Made by a program: the position numbers and the translations under genes | Origin: Ettlia oleoabundans | Taxonomy: Eukaryota > Chlorophyta > Chlorophyceae > Chlamydomonadales | Assembly: GCA_019693395.1 (NCBI GenBank) | Contig: JAAMXP010000766.1 | Location: forward strand, 4,203-45,960 | Reading direction: 5' to 3' | DNA length: 41,758 nucleotides | Part shown: in pieces, positions 12,182 through 24,100 of the stretch | Numbering within the stretch: position 1 is the stretch's first letter | Layout of the letters: each line of letters begins with the position of its first letter | Notes under the pieces: model-generated | What the model saw: only the letters and a program-made list of their open reading frames with translations | Databases searched by the model: none | Told to the model about the DNA's origin: nothing

Positions 12182-12200
12182 NNNNNNNNNNNNNNNNNNN
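12182..12200. other. Assembly gap (19 Ns)
   Basis: Nineteen unknown bases. A run of Ns marks a scaffold join or unresolved sequence; the true length may differ. Any reading frame drawn across it is not meaningful. Confidence 0.99.
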
Positions 12201-12291
12201 CCCCCCGACCCTAGCGCTGCTCAGCTTCCCCACCCTACCCTTTCACCACTCATGCCCCTGTGAATTTCAGTTGCGAAAGGAGGAGTCTATA

Positions 12292-12307
12292 GAAGACCAC
12301 GGTCTTC
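12292..12307. repeat. Short perfect inverted repeat
   Basis: Seven-base arms GAAGACC and GGTCTTC around a 2-base spacer AC, about 525 bp upstream of the HAD gene start. It could be a dimeric factor site or chance. Confidence 0.6.
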
Positions 12308-12831
12308 CGTGTGTTTTGAACCTTGCAGAGATATTCCGCTCAGCAGCAAGGTGGCAATACAAGGGCAGGGCAGCGCCGGATGAGGGGCGGTGAGCTGGCG
12401 GGCCCGCCATGCGCGCTGCAGCGCCAGCAGCCAGCGGGAGTCCGTATAAACGGGGATGGCCGCTTGGCAGGCTTTTCCACGTCTTGGTGTGTTTCGTGAA
12501 CGCTCCGTCAGCTCTCCAAAGTTTCTATTCAGCCCAGCTTCTGGCGGCCCACTAGCCACCGCACGTCTCAAGCCGCGTGGTGAGCCTCGGTATTCATCGG
12601 ACGGTTTTGTGGCCCGCAAGCGCCATTCTTAGTCCCCACCCCAGGAGTTGACTTCGTGAGGCCCGCAACTGGCAGCGGTTGGGCGCTCAGGTGGCACCAG
12701 CAGGCATCAGCCCGTTGCAGGGGGCCCCATCCCGGCCTGCCGGTGCCCCACAGTCGCCACAGCCGCTGCCGACCACTGGCCACCGCCTCAACTTTTATTG
12801 GGCGCCAACTTGTTCCTATGCCGCAGTCACA

Positions 12832-14561
12832 ATGACCATCACTCAACGTCCACAAGTTACAGCCATCCTATGCGATCTGGATGACTGTGTGTATGAAAAC
12901 ACCACGATGCAGCACCAGGTGGCGGAGAACATCAAACGTGAGCCCGGCTACTGCCGCACATCGCATGAACCCATTCCAGTAATCGACAGTGTTTCACGCA
13001 ATCTTTACCCAGCTATTCACCACCCAGCAATAGAACCCCCTTGCCAGGCCATCCAACCAAGTCCTGCCGACTTGCACACCCTCCCACCTGGCCCACTCTG
13101 CTGTCCCCGCAGGCTACATGGCTGAGCGGCTGGACATCCCCGCGGATGAGGTGGCCGAGCGCTGCGCCGACTACTACCTCAACTACGGCACCACCCTGGC
13201 GGGGCTGGTGGCCAACGGGTACACCGTGGACTATGCAGATTGGCACAAGCACGTGCACGCCAGCCTGCCGTATGAGGACTACCTGCAGGTGGGTGGGTGG
13301 GTGCTAGCACTTCTGGTGGATGTGTGCATGTCGCGCTCTGGTGGGCTGCTGTTTGTGCTGGATGTGGAGTGGTAGGCTGTATGGGCTTGGCAGCGGTGTG
13401 CAGAGTGTTGGTCGGATGGGAGTTGCTAACATCAACTTGAAAGCGTGCAAGCTTGAGGCGGCTGGTCTTCTAAGTAAAACAACTGGTGACCGCATTAAGT
13501 CTGCTGACGCTGCTCACCTAGGCAGCGCTGTCCTTTCCCGGCTTCTCACTGGCCCTTCTTTCTTTCCTGCTTCCCGTCACCGTGGTTTTCTTCGTTTGCA
13601 GCCAGACCCCGCGCTACGTGCGCTGCTGGACTCCATCCCTCTGCCCAAGTGGATTTTCACCAACGCTGACGTCACCCATGCGCACCGCTGCCTGGGCTTG
13701 CTGGGCCTCACGGGGTGCTTCCAGGGTGTGATTGCCTTTGAGGATGTGATGGCAGCAGCGGAGCATGAGGGGATAGTGCACCACGGTTGCCCCGTGGTGT
13801 GCAAGCCCAACCGGCAGGCGTTTGACATTGCGATGAAGCTGGCGGGCGGGCTGCAGCCCAGCACCACGCTTTGGCTGGATGACAGGTAGGTGGGCGCGTC
13901 TTGCGTCCTCAGGGGCAGGGCTGAGCTGCAGTAGGGGGTGTCTGACGGTGCTGTGGTCAAAGGCGGTGAAGAAAAGCACCCCTGCCGCTCAAATGCCAGG
14001 GTGCAGCCACTTGAGGTTGGCGACTGTGTCAGTAACCCATGCACCCTCCTTCTCTACCATGCCCCAGCGTCTCACTTCGCCTCCCTTCTCCTCCTGCTGC
14101 TGCTGCAGTGCGCGCAACATCACCACAGGCCATCGATTGGGGCTATTCAGCGTGCTGGTGGGCAGAACAGGTAGGGGAAGCTGTGTACCCAGGCATCGTG
14201 GGGCCAGGCAGGCACACTCGCAACACTCCCAGCTGGCCCCCTGTGTGTGCATGCCTGTTTCCCCGACTGCCTGCCTGCTCGTCTGCCTGCAGGTATTGCC
14301 TGCCCGTCGGACCAGCAGATTCGGCACATTCACGATCTAGCCACACAGCTGCCATGGCTGTGGCAGGGGCAGCAGCCGCCGCTGGCAGCAGCACCACCGC
14401 CCGCATCGGCAACAGAGGATGGAGTGCCAACTATGGCAGCAGGCGGGTATGCAGCCCCCCACCTACAATCTGCGACAGGCAAGCGCAGTGTTGCAGGTGC
14501 CAAGGCGCCACCGAGCGGCAGCGAGGAGGAAAAGATAGAAGCGATTTTTTTGGCGGCGTAG
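12832..14561 (+). CDS. HAD-family phosphatase, pyrimidine 5'-nucleotidase type
   Basis: Exons: 12832-12937, 13113-13288, 13602-13885, 14109-14170, 14293-14561, 298 residues; every junction fits in phase. All four HAD motifs are present. Motif I is CDLDDCVYE (nucleophile Asp15, acid Asp17). Motif II is WIFTNAD (Thr114). Motif III is the Lys of VVCKPNRQAF (Lys162). Motif IV is LWLDDSARN (Asp187, Asp188, the latter at an exon junction). The helical cap of about residues 37-94 (RYMAERLDIP, YYLNYGTTLAGL, DYADWHKHVH) matches the SDT1/PHM8-like group of plants and fungi, which dephosphorylate pyrimidine mononucleotides or related small phosphates; the exact substrate cannot be read here. No targeting peptide is evident, so a cytosolic enzyme is likely. 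After about residue 230 there is an unconserved Ala/Gln/Pro-rich tail. ATG 12832 is chosen because it directly precedes motif I and no earlier in-frame ATG exists. Confidence 0.94.
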
Positions 14562-14817
14562 AAGCTTAGGCTGGCGTCAAAAGCATCGCTTGCAGCTGCT
14601 GCTTTCTTCCCCAACGGATGCGCCACCCTAAACCACACCCCTGTGCCGCTAGTATTTTGTGCTGTGCTGGAAGCATGGTGACAGTGCAACCATTCTCTGC
14701 AGACATTGGCAGGCCCCCTTCCCCCACCTTCTCTGCTGTGAGCACTTGTACCTGCATGTCCTGCAAACTGTACCTTGCCCTGCTGCCCTTAGCTACGCAT
14801 CTGTCCATCCTACCTGG

Positions 14818-14822
14818 TTACA
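14818..14822 (-). terminator. Candidate poly(A) signal (TGTAA) for the giant gene
   Basis: Minus-strand TGTAA, about 320 nt past the stop codon at 15140. Its use is inferred. Confidence 0.5.
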
Positions 14823-14902
14823 ATCCAGATCTGCAATTTTTACCTTTGACCCTGCCCCATTCAACATTTTGTTCCTATTGGAAGCCTACATCTGTTGTTT
14901 TC

Positions 14903-14907
14903 TGTAA
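14903..14907 (+). terminator. Candidate poly(A) signal (TGTAA) for the HAD gene
   Basis: Plus-strand TGTAA, 342 nt past the HAD stop codon. Its use is inferred. Confidence 0.55.
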
Positions 14908-15139
14908 CCATGAGATCCTGTACATCCAGCCATGATACTGACTGGTTGAAGATTGGTGGTTGTAGCTAAATATGGCGGTTTGGGCTTATGAAGCGGAGGT
15001 CATCAAGCAGCCAGGCACAATCACATGCAACTCACAACCCAAACTACAGTTGCCTTCCAAGCAATGGTGTAGACAAGGAGGCATATTACCGAGGACAACC
15101 CAGACAGCTGCACGCTGTTCCTCAGCACCGCTTGGCCCG

Positions 15140-18100
15140 CTACTCGCTGCTGCTGCCCCCACTGGTGCTGCTGTCAGGCACAGTACGCTGCCGTTTGCCT
15201 CTGCCAGCAGCACTCCTCTTGTTCCTGCCGCCCTTGGCTGCACGAGCGGCAGCGCCCGCGCGAGGCGGCCTGGCCTCTGCCCGCTCTGTCATGCTGCGGT
15301 AGCGCTGCAGTGCAGCTGCTGCAGCCGAGGGCGGCATGCCGGCTGCCAGCCCTGACTGGAACACCAATCGCACATCCAGAGGCAGCTGACTCAGCTGCCG
15401 CCCCAGCGCCTGATCCGCTGCCGTGCCAGGTGGCGGCTGACCTGGTGCCGGCTGCTGGGCAGGCAGGCGGTAGAAGGCTGAACCCGCAGAGGGCAGGTGC
15501 GGCTCTCGGTAGTGTTGCTGCTGCTGCTGCTGCTCCTGGGGCTGCTGCAGGCTGCCCTCTGCTCCTTGCTGGCCTGGCGACAGCTGATGACTGAAGAAGG
15601 CAGGCGGCGGCTGCGTGCCCAGGCTAGCCAGCATGCGCTGCTGCTGTGAGTCTGGCTCGTGCCCCGACTCGTGCTCCTCCTGCTCCCCCTGCTGCTGCTG
15701 CTGCTGCTGTGGCTCCCGCAGCAGCCGCAGGAGTCGCTCCCAGTCCTGTTCCCAGTTGCGCCAGCCCTTGTCTGCCCCCCTGCCCCGCCGCAGCCGCTGG
15801 CCTTCCCCCCTTTCCTCCTCGTCGCTGCCATTCGCCGCTGCCTGCCGGTCATTGCTGAGCAGCGCCGCCACGGCTGAAGGCAGCGCTGCAGCCACCGCCG
15901 CCAAGCGTGCCTCAGTCAAGAAGGGCGCGTCCCAGTCGGGGTGTATCAACTTGTAGGCTGCCGCTGCACGTAGCCCGTCTGCCTGGGGCGCACCGGCTAG
16001 CATCTGCAGGTCCTGAGCAACGCTACCCCCATCACCTCTCCTGCGAACACCGCCGCTATCACTGTCAGATGCACCTGTCACCGCCTCCTCCTCCTCCCCC
16101 CTGACTTCGCCCTCTTCCCTGCGCTCTTGCTGCGGCCGCTGCGCCCGCTTCCGCTGCCGGTGACACTGCGCCGCAAAGCGCTGGCGCAGCAGGCACTGCC
16201 CAGAGGACTGACCGGCCGGGTGCCGACCCCTGCCGCGCCCCCGCCCCTGCATTGCCGCTGTGCATGCTGTGCAGTGGCCGCAGCGGTGAAGGCGGGGATG
16301 CTCGAGAAGCAGTAGCAGCTGGGGGTGTGCCGCTACCAGCCGGCGCTGCTCAGCAAGCCACCGCCCCCCACTGCCACCACCCGCTGCTCCCACTCCTCCT
16401 GCAGCTGCTGTGGCATCTGACTGCCCACGACCCCCCTGCTGCTTGCGCCTCACACCCAGCCTCCCCAGCGGTGTGGGTCCTGTTAAGCTCCCAGGCAGCT
16501 GGTCAGCAGGCAGGAGGGCTGCCAGGGTGCTGTGAGGCAGGGCTGCTCGACGGGGGTGGCAATCAGTCAGTGGCTTAAACCTGCGGGAAGGAGCCAGTGG
16601 CAGCGGAGCGCCTGCTTTAAGCCAGACATACAGCTGAGGTGCTGCCAATAAAGGGGCTGCAAGTGCATGGTGCAAGCAACCAGTGGCTCACCGCAGGTGG
16701 CACCCACGCATGCTGTCCAGACAAGACACAAGACAAGGCAAGACAAGGCAAAACAGACATGACAAAGACAAAACACGATGCTACACAACACAACGCAACA
16801 GGAACCGGACAACACGGCAAGCAACTAACAAGAACCGCGCGAAAGATCACCTGGGGACGCGCCGCAGCCGCAGCCGCTGCAGTGTGCGCTGAGAGGGCGG
16901 TGGGGGCTGGAGCTGCACCACCACATCAACGCCACCCTCCCTGCTGCTAGGGTTGGCAGTGGTTGGCGCTGGCATGCGGGGGTGCCAGGTCAGCCAGGTA
17001 AGCGGCGGGGGAGCGGCGGCAGCATCAGCCTCAGATGCGACTGCCGCTGTCCCCGCCTCCGCTGCTGCCAGCGCCGCGGCCACAGGTGCCGGCAAGCTCC
17101 CGCTGCACTGCAGCAGCAGCAGCTGCTGCTGCTGCTCCTCGTTGGGCGAGCTGCAGGTGTCTCCAAGTGTGGCGGCGGCGGCTGTGGCGCCCACCCGGCA
17201 CAGAGGAGGTGGCGGCAGGCGCACGGCACACACGCTGCCGCCCCTGTGCTGCCCAGCCTTGCGCCTGCCGCCCGACCGCTTCCCGCCCTGTTGCTGCTGC
17301 TGCCCGTATTGCTCAGCCAGGCTCTGCAACAGGCCATCTGCACAGGCGACAGTGGGAAGTGAAGGAGGCAGCAGCTGCAGGTAAGCAAGGTATGCAGGAA
17401 GCAATAATTTTTGCAGGTGGCAGGGCAAGGTGATGAGCCAGCGCCACGTGTCATTGTCGCTGCTGCCTCAGCGTGATGCAAAGCACAGACAGCCAGCAAC
17501 AGGCCCGCAGGCGTACCCAGCATGCGCCACACAAAGTGGTAGGCCGCCTCGCCGGCACCAGCCAGACGCTGCTGCCGCCACCGCTCCTGCTGCCACATCT
17601 CGGCCTCCTCCTCTGGATGCTTTGCCTGCTGGGCTGTCGGCACAGCCTGCTGCTCCTGCTGAGCTTGCTGAGCCTGCTGTGCCTGCTGAGCTACTAGCTG
17701 CTGTTGCTCCAGCAGCTGCCGCCGCCGCTGCTCCTCCCGCTGCTGCTGCCGGCGCTCCTGCTGCTGCCTGCGGTGCTGCAGCACCTCCCAGGCCGCCTGC
17801 TGCTGGGGCTGAAGTGCCACCTGCTGCAGCGGGTCGGGCTGGCTCGCCTTTGTGCCTAGAAGCAAGCCGCCCAAACCACTCGCACCAGCACCAGCCGCTG
17901 CTGCCAACAAGGCACCACCTGGAGGAGCACCCTGCTGCTTCTTCTGCTGCCGGTGCTGCTGCTGCGATCCTGGAGGTGTGAGGGAGGCAGGCCCTGCTGC
18001 ACCACCTGGCAGCCCAAGGCCCATGTTGTCTCCAGCCTGGCTCAGGAACAGCGGGGGGGCGGGCTGGCTGGCCTGCTGGCTGGCAGGGAGCAGCAGCAGG

Positions 18101-21100
18101 TCAAAGGCACCGGGGGGATGCGGGGAAGGCTGCTGCCCTGACTGCCGCTGCTGCCGTGTTGGGGAGCGTGTGTGCCTCTGCTGCTGCTGCTCCTGCTGCT
18201 GCAGGGACGGCGGCGTGCCAAGCTGTGGGCCTGGCTGTGCCGGCTGCTCAGCGGGGCTTCCCAGCTGCATGGCTTGGCTCTCCAGACCATCACCCGCTGA
18301 GTCGAACTGCTGCTGCTGCTGCTGCTGGTAATGCGGTGCCTGCTGAGGCGCAGGTGGCCCCTGGCCACAGCCTGGCCCAGCAGCAGCCTGCTGGGACGGG
18401 GGAAGCAGCTGCGCTGGGGGAGCGGTAGCAGCAGAGGGTAGGATGGGCGCCAGTTCATATCCCGCTGCTGCTGCCGCCGCCGCCGCTGCAGCATCTCCAG
18501 CAGCGCCCGGCATGGCTGCTGCTCCCACCTGTGCACTGCGCTGCTGCCGCTCCTGCTGCTGCCGCTCCTGCTGCTGCTGTAGCTGTTGCTGCTGTAGCTG
18601 TCGCTGCAGCTGTGCCAGTGCTGCCTCGTCCCAGGCGGTACCATTTGGCGGCTGGAAGTACAGCTCGTCACACATCTGCACCAGGCGGCGCTCACGCCGC
18701 GCCTCACCGGCCCCACCAGCACCAGCACCACCACCAGCCAGGTCAAGCCCTGCACCACAGCAAGGGCAATAGTCGCACGTGCCTCATACATGCACCATGA
18801 GCAGCAACAGGGTGAGACAGACGCCTGCACAGATTATTTGGTAGGGCCGTGTGATTGTCTCGCAGCATTAGGGGCAACTCTTGATTGGCCGCAATGGGTG
18901 CTGCTGGCACAGTTCTATCCACCAAACATCAAGCACATCAGCAAAGCAGCAGCAAGCAAGGCGATGCCGGCGCGGACCATACAACAACACAACAACACAA
19001 CGCCACCACATCAGCAGCCGCACAACAGCGCCTCACCGCTAGCGCTCAGCAGAGGCAGCACCCGTCCCATAAATTCAGCATAGCCCAGCGGGTGAGACCC
19101 GCGACGCTGCCCCTCGCCCTCGGCCTCCTGCTGCTCCTCTTGCCGCTGGGCATGCTGCGGATCCTGCCCTTCCTCCTCCTCCTGCTGCTCCTCCTCATCC
19201 TGCTCCCTGATCCCGGGCAGAGAAGGCTGCTGCTGGCCTTGTCGCTGCTGCTGCAAGTGTGGCTGGCTGCCAAGTGCCGCCTCCATTGCAGCGCCGGCCC
19301 CAGCTTGGGCAGCAGCAGTAGTAGCTGGCACAGGCATCCCCTGCCACGGCACTGGCTGGGCCGCGTGCAGCACCTGCCGCTCGTGCTGCTGCTGCCCTTG
19401 CTGCTGCGGTTGCTGCTGGTGCCGGTGCAGTGCCATGAGTGCCTGCTGCTCTTCCACCAGCCGCATGGTGACCACTTCCAGCTCAGCGGCAGCCTGCAGT
19501 ACAACAATGCAATACCGGCGGTATGTGCCTTTTGCTTGCAGGTGCTAATGTGGGATGGCAGCCGTAAGAAGATCCACGATTGTAGTGGCAGCAAGGTGGG
19601 GCGGCGAGTGCAAACAACAACCAGCCAGGCAATCCCGCAAGCAAGAGTTATCAGCCAACGAGTGAAGGTGATTAGCTGAACCAGCACCAACAGCAAAGCC
19701 ACAGCAGCGCATTCGCAAGCTTTATTGCAGTGATCTACTCGGTCCTGAGTGGCACATGGTGTGCATGCCGCTGTCCCCCACTGCTACCCACTCACCCTGC
19801 CCAGATTGCTGCGCCGCATCTGTCGGCAGCGCCGCCGCTGCTCCCGCGTCAGCTGCTGGCGGGGCGCTGCCTCCACCACACCCTCCTGCAACGCCCGCAC
19901 TGCAGCAGCGGCGCAGGTGGGGCGTGAGTAGCGGCATGTTCTGGCATGGGGGGCACACAATGGGCACAGTTTCAGCACGGGCTGACCTACACAGCATCAG
20001 GTGTAAAGAAGCACTGTCAAACCTAGCGCAGAGAGAGATACTAGGAAACTAGGGACGATATCTGGCTTGTGCGATAGTGGCAGCAGTGGGGGAACAACGG
20101 AAGGGGGCCAGGAGGCAGCATGTCGGGGGCGCCTGCTCACGGCTATCCTGCAGCATGACGCGTGTCAGCTCGGCCAGGCTCCTCAGCTCATCTCCCGCCT
20201 CAAAGCTGGGCAGGCCCGCCGCAGCAGCAGCCGCTGCCAACGCCGCTTCTTCCTCGTCGTCGTCACTGCCACTGCCACTGCTGCCGCTGTGGTGGCCGCT
20301 GCTGTTGCTGCCGCCGCCATCAGCGGTGGCAGCGTTGGGTGGGAAGGAGATGGGCGCAGTAAGGCCAGCGTTGCGTGCAGCCACCAGCCCTGCAGCCTCC
20401 CAGCGGAAGCGGGCCACGGCGGCTTCCGCCGCTTCTGCTGCGGCCTTGCGCGAGATGTGCCCCGCATTGGGTGGCAGCAGTATGCCGCTCAGCGCAGCCC
20501 CCGCCTGAAGCGCCGCCGCCAACCGCTGCTGCAGCTGCCAGCCGGGGCCCTCCCACCGGGGCGCCCCGCAGCGGGTGCACTGCAGGACAAGAGTGGCAGT
20601 ACGGGAACGTGAAAGTCAGCTTGCTTAATTGAGGGTGCACCACGCTGCAGAGAAGGGATGGAGGGCCAGCTGTAGCAGCATACCGTCAGAAGCACCCACA
20701 CTCCACAACTCAAAACTTCACAACCAAGCAGGTTGCAGTTCAGCAGCACGGCCAGAACACTGGCAATGCAACACAGCAATGCCGACAGGGCCCCCACCTG
20801 CCACAGATGCCAGCCCCGCATGTTACGCCCAACAAAGTGCCGCTGCCCGCACTCTACAGTGCCTGCACCGGCAGCAGCCGCCGCTGCAGCGGGATCACCG
20901 ACATTGCCACCGCCGTCGCTGCTGTCCCTTTGGCCCGCTGGGATGGGGCGGGCAATGCAGCGCCAGTCAGTGACGGCAGGCAGCGACACCCCCATCTCCT
21001 GCAGACAGTCGTACGGAAGAAGCCGATCTGGGGATACGGCATTGGTCCGTGTGCTGGCACATGAAATCGAACAGGTTGTAACAAAATGTCAAGCTGACTT

Positions 21101-24100
21101 ATCATCACAGCGGAACTAGCTAAGCTTGTGGGGAGCCAATTTACCCCCAACCTCACCGCCTCAACCCTTCCACTTCCGGGCCCTGGTCCCAACCCCCGCA
21201 CACACACCACCACCAGGCACCCGCACCCCCAGACACACACACGCACTGTCACTCACCGCTGCCAGGCAGCGAGCCTCAGCCAGCATCAGGCGCAGCTGCT
21301 GGGAGGTGGAACCACGTGGGATGCCGCGCCCATGACGCCCCCCCCTGCCGGCCAGCTGCCGCTTGAGGTGCGGATGCACCCGCCCATGGCGCTGCCGCAG
21401 CTCATGTTCACGCTGCTGCTGCACCAGCTGCCGGGCAGCTGCCAGCTCAGTGTTACCGCCAGCAGCCTTTCCTCTGGTACCATCACCCCTACAGGTGTTG
21501 GCCGCGGCTGGGCCCTGGTCATCGCCGGCTGCCAGGGCTTGCTGCTGGACGGCGGAGGGAAGAAAGAAGTCCATCCACGGCAGCCAGCATGCATCTCGTC
21601 CATCGGTCCAGCTGTCGCTGTCGCTCCTGCCAACGCTGCCACCATCACTGTCGCTGCTTTCACCACCATCGCTGCCACGGTGACTGCCACCCATCTCGCC
21701 TTCAGAGCTGCTGCCTGTGCCGCTGCTGCTGGCGTCACTGCTGTAGCTGTCAGCGCTGCTCCCGCTGCGACTGGGGCGCCGCCCGCCCCCGCCGCTCAGC
21801 TCACAGGTGCTCCTGCCGCGCCTGCCACAGCTGCCACGGCTGTCACTTCCACTGCTGTCCGTGTGTGATCCGCTCCCATCACTGCTGTCCTGCCCAGCCG
21901 TACCATTCTGCTGACTGGCACCGGCTGTGCATGCACTGAAGGTGGCACCTGCAGCACCTGCACCAGCAGCAACTGCTTCACTGTAGCACTGCACTGCTGC
22001 CACCGCCGACTGCAGGCGCTGAGGCAGGTTGCCGGCTTGAAGCCTCCTCACTGCAGCGGAGGTTCGCAGGCATGAGGCGGGCAAAGTAAAGTGGGAGGTG
22101 GTTGCCCAGACCGCCATAAGGTGAGGCAGGAAGCTACCCATGGTTGGCGTCCCAGCGGAGTGCTGTGTGGCAGCAACAGCATGCTGATGGCCCAAGCTGA
22201 GACGAAACATTGAGCAGGCTACATGCACACAGCAGCATACAGCGGCAAACAGCACCACAACATCACGTAATCCAACCGCCAGCAGCAGGCAGCAGCACAC
22301 CTGTGGCACACAGTTGGCCTTTGCCCCCCGCTTCAGCCGCATGCTTGCAGTGCCGGCAGCAGCCGCAGCGAGCCTCCCGCTGCTGTGAACGTGGCAGTGC
22401 CGCCACTGCCGCCGCTGCAGCAGCGGTGACGGGGCCCAGCTGCCTGTCCCAAGCCAGCAATGCAGAAGCAGCAGAGCACCGAACCGCGCCGTTGCCTGCA
22501 GGCACAGAAGGGCTGCTGCCGCCATCTGCCTGCTCTGCCTCGTCGCCGCCGCTCCCCTGTTGAGCCTTGTGCCGTTGCTGGCAGCCAGGGCACACCCCGC
22601 AGCGCGGCGGCTGCCCTTCTTGCCACTCCTCAGCCAGCTGACGCACGCGAAGCCATGGCACGCCAAACACCAGCGGGAGCGGCAGGCTGCCGTCGGGGGC
22701 GGGCAGCGGCTGCAGGTGCTGCTTCTGAGGCTGGCGGCGCCGCTGATCACGCAGCCACAGGCGGGAGCGGTTGCTGCCCTCTAAATCCGAGTCTGACTGG
22801 CCGTCAGAAGAAACGACCGTGGGGTTAGCGCCAGGGACGCAGCTCTGGGACCCAGCTGCCTCGCCGTCACCCGCTGCAGCGGCCCCTTGCTGCTGCTGCT
22901 GCTGCTGACGGTGCCTCTGCCGTTTCTGCTCGGCAGCCCACTGCACCCGCTGCTCCTCCAGCTGTTCCAGCTTCTCTTGCACCCCGCTGGCCCTCACCCG
23001 CACCAAAGACAGCGCCAGGCAGGCGGGGGCCGCACGGCCGTCTTGACGCTTGCTGCCGCCGCCCTGCGTTGCCCGAAGGCAGCTTCGGCAGCGTCCGCAG
23101 CGCTGCTTTGACTCCCGCAGCCGCCGGAGTTCTGGCACCGACAGCCCCGGCAGCAGAGCATCCCAGCGCCGAAGAGCAGCCAGCACCCGGCAGCTTTTAC
23201 CGCTGCCCTGGCCGCCCTCACTGCCGGCGGCAGCCAGGCATGCAGAGCAGCACCCGCAGGTGGGGCAGCCCGCAGGCAGCAGCGCCAGCTGTTGCACCAC
23301 CTCATCTGGCACACCAGGCACCACAGGCAGCTCCACCTGCCCTTTTGCTTCTGCTGCCTGCCCTGCCCCGTTCAACTCTTTGATAGGCACAGCCTCTGGT
23401 GCAGCTGTAGCGCCAACAGGCGCACCAGATGGTGCTGACGGTGACTCACGCTGCTGCAGCCGCACAGAGCGCCGGCGCTTGCTGGCCGGCTGCTGCACCT
23501 GCGGATCAACCTGCTGCTGCTGGCCCGGTGGGGGCGGCTGATGCTCCACGCTCCTTCTCCGCCGCTTCCTGTACATCTGCATACCGGTGCCATTGGGGGT
23601 AGGCGCTGCTGCTTTTGCTGGGCCGGGCTCTGCGCTCTCTTCCTGCCGTTTCTTATGCTGCACGCCCCATCGGCGCTGCACGCGCCGCCTCTTCAGCCTG
23701 CCAAGCGGTTGCTTGGCATCTGCAGGAGGGTCAGCGGGTCATGACAGCAGTGTTGGGAGGACACAACGCCGAGAAAGCGACTGAACGTGCATTGGTGTGC
23801 AACCTAAAAGGGGAGTTTGCACTGCTCAACGATTGAAAGCCTTGAGAAGCAGTGAGCACTTCCCCAAAGTTGGGTATCCAGGCAAGGTGATGCTCGTTGC
23901 AGAGCTGGGATATAGCGTGGGGCACGCTGGGCCGATCAGGCAGGGCCACAAGCTGTGCTTGCTAAATGTGCAGGTAAATCTGTGTGCAGCCACCCACCCA
24001 GCAGGGGCCAGAGGAGCTCCAGCTGCTGCCGCTCGTGACGCTCCTGCTCCTGCTGCCAGGCAGTTGCTGCCAGGGTAGCGGCACGCCTGCAGAGCACGTA

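Larger units (their letters stand above)
11697..12831. promoter_or_regulatory. Divergent promoter region of FLU and the HAD phosphatase gene
   Basis: This 1.1 kb lies between two genes transcribed away from each other, so both promoters and 5' UTRs should be here. It contains the assembly gap at 12182-12200. Open frames on either side of the gap look non-coding. A short perfect inverted repeat (GAAGACC-AC-GGTCTTC) lies at 12292-12307. No TATA box could be assigned with confidence. Confidence 0.55.
14562..15139. other. Convergent 3' flank of the HAD gene and the giant Cys-module gene
   Basis: Two stop codons face each other across 578 bp. TGTAA on the + strand (14903-14907) and on the - strand (14818-14822) are placed so that the two mature 3' ends would overlap by about 100 nt. 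No coding sequence was seen. Confidence 0.7.

Noticed and set aside
11654..12214. Plus-strand frame crossing the N gap
   Set aside because: It overlaps the FLU first exon on the other strand and runs into unknown bases; no protein features.
17430..19200. Plus-strand Leu-, Ala- and Cys-rich frames opposite the giant gene
   Set aside because: These are antisense readings of CAG/CTG repeats coding Gln on the minus strand.
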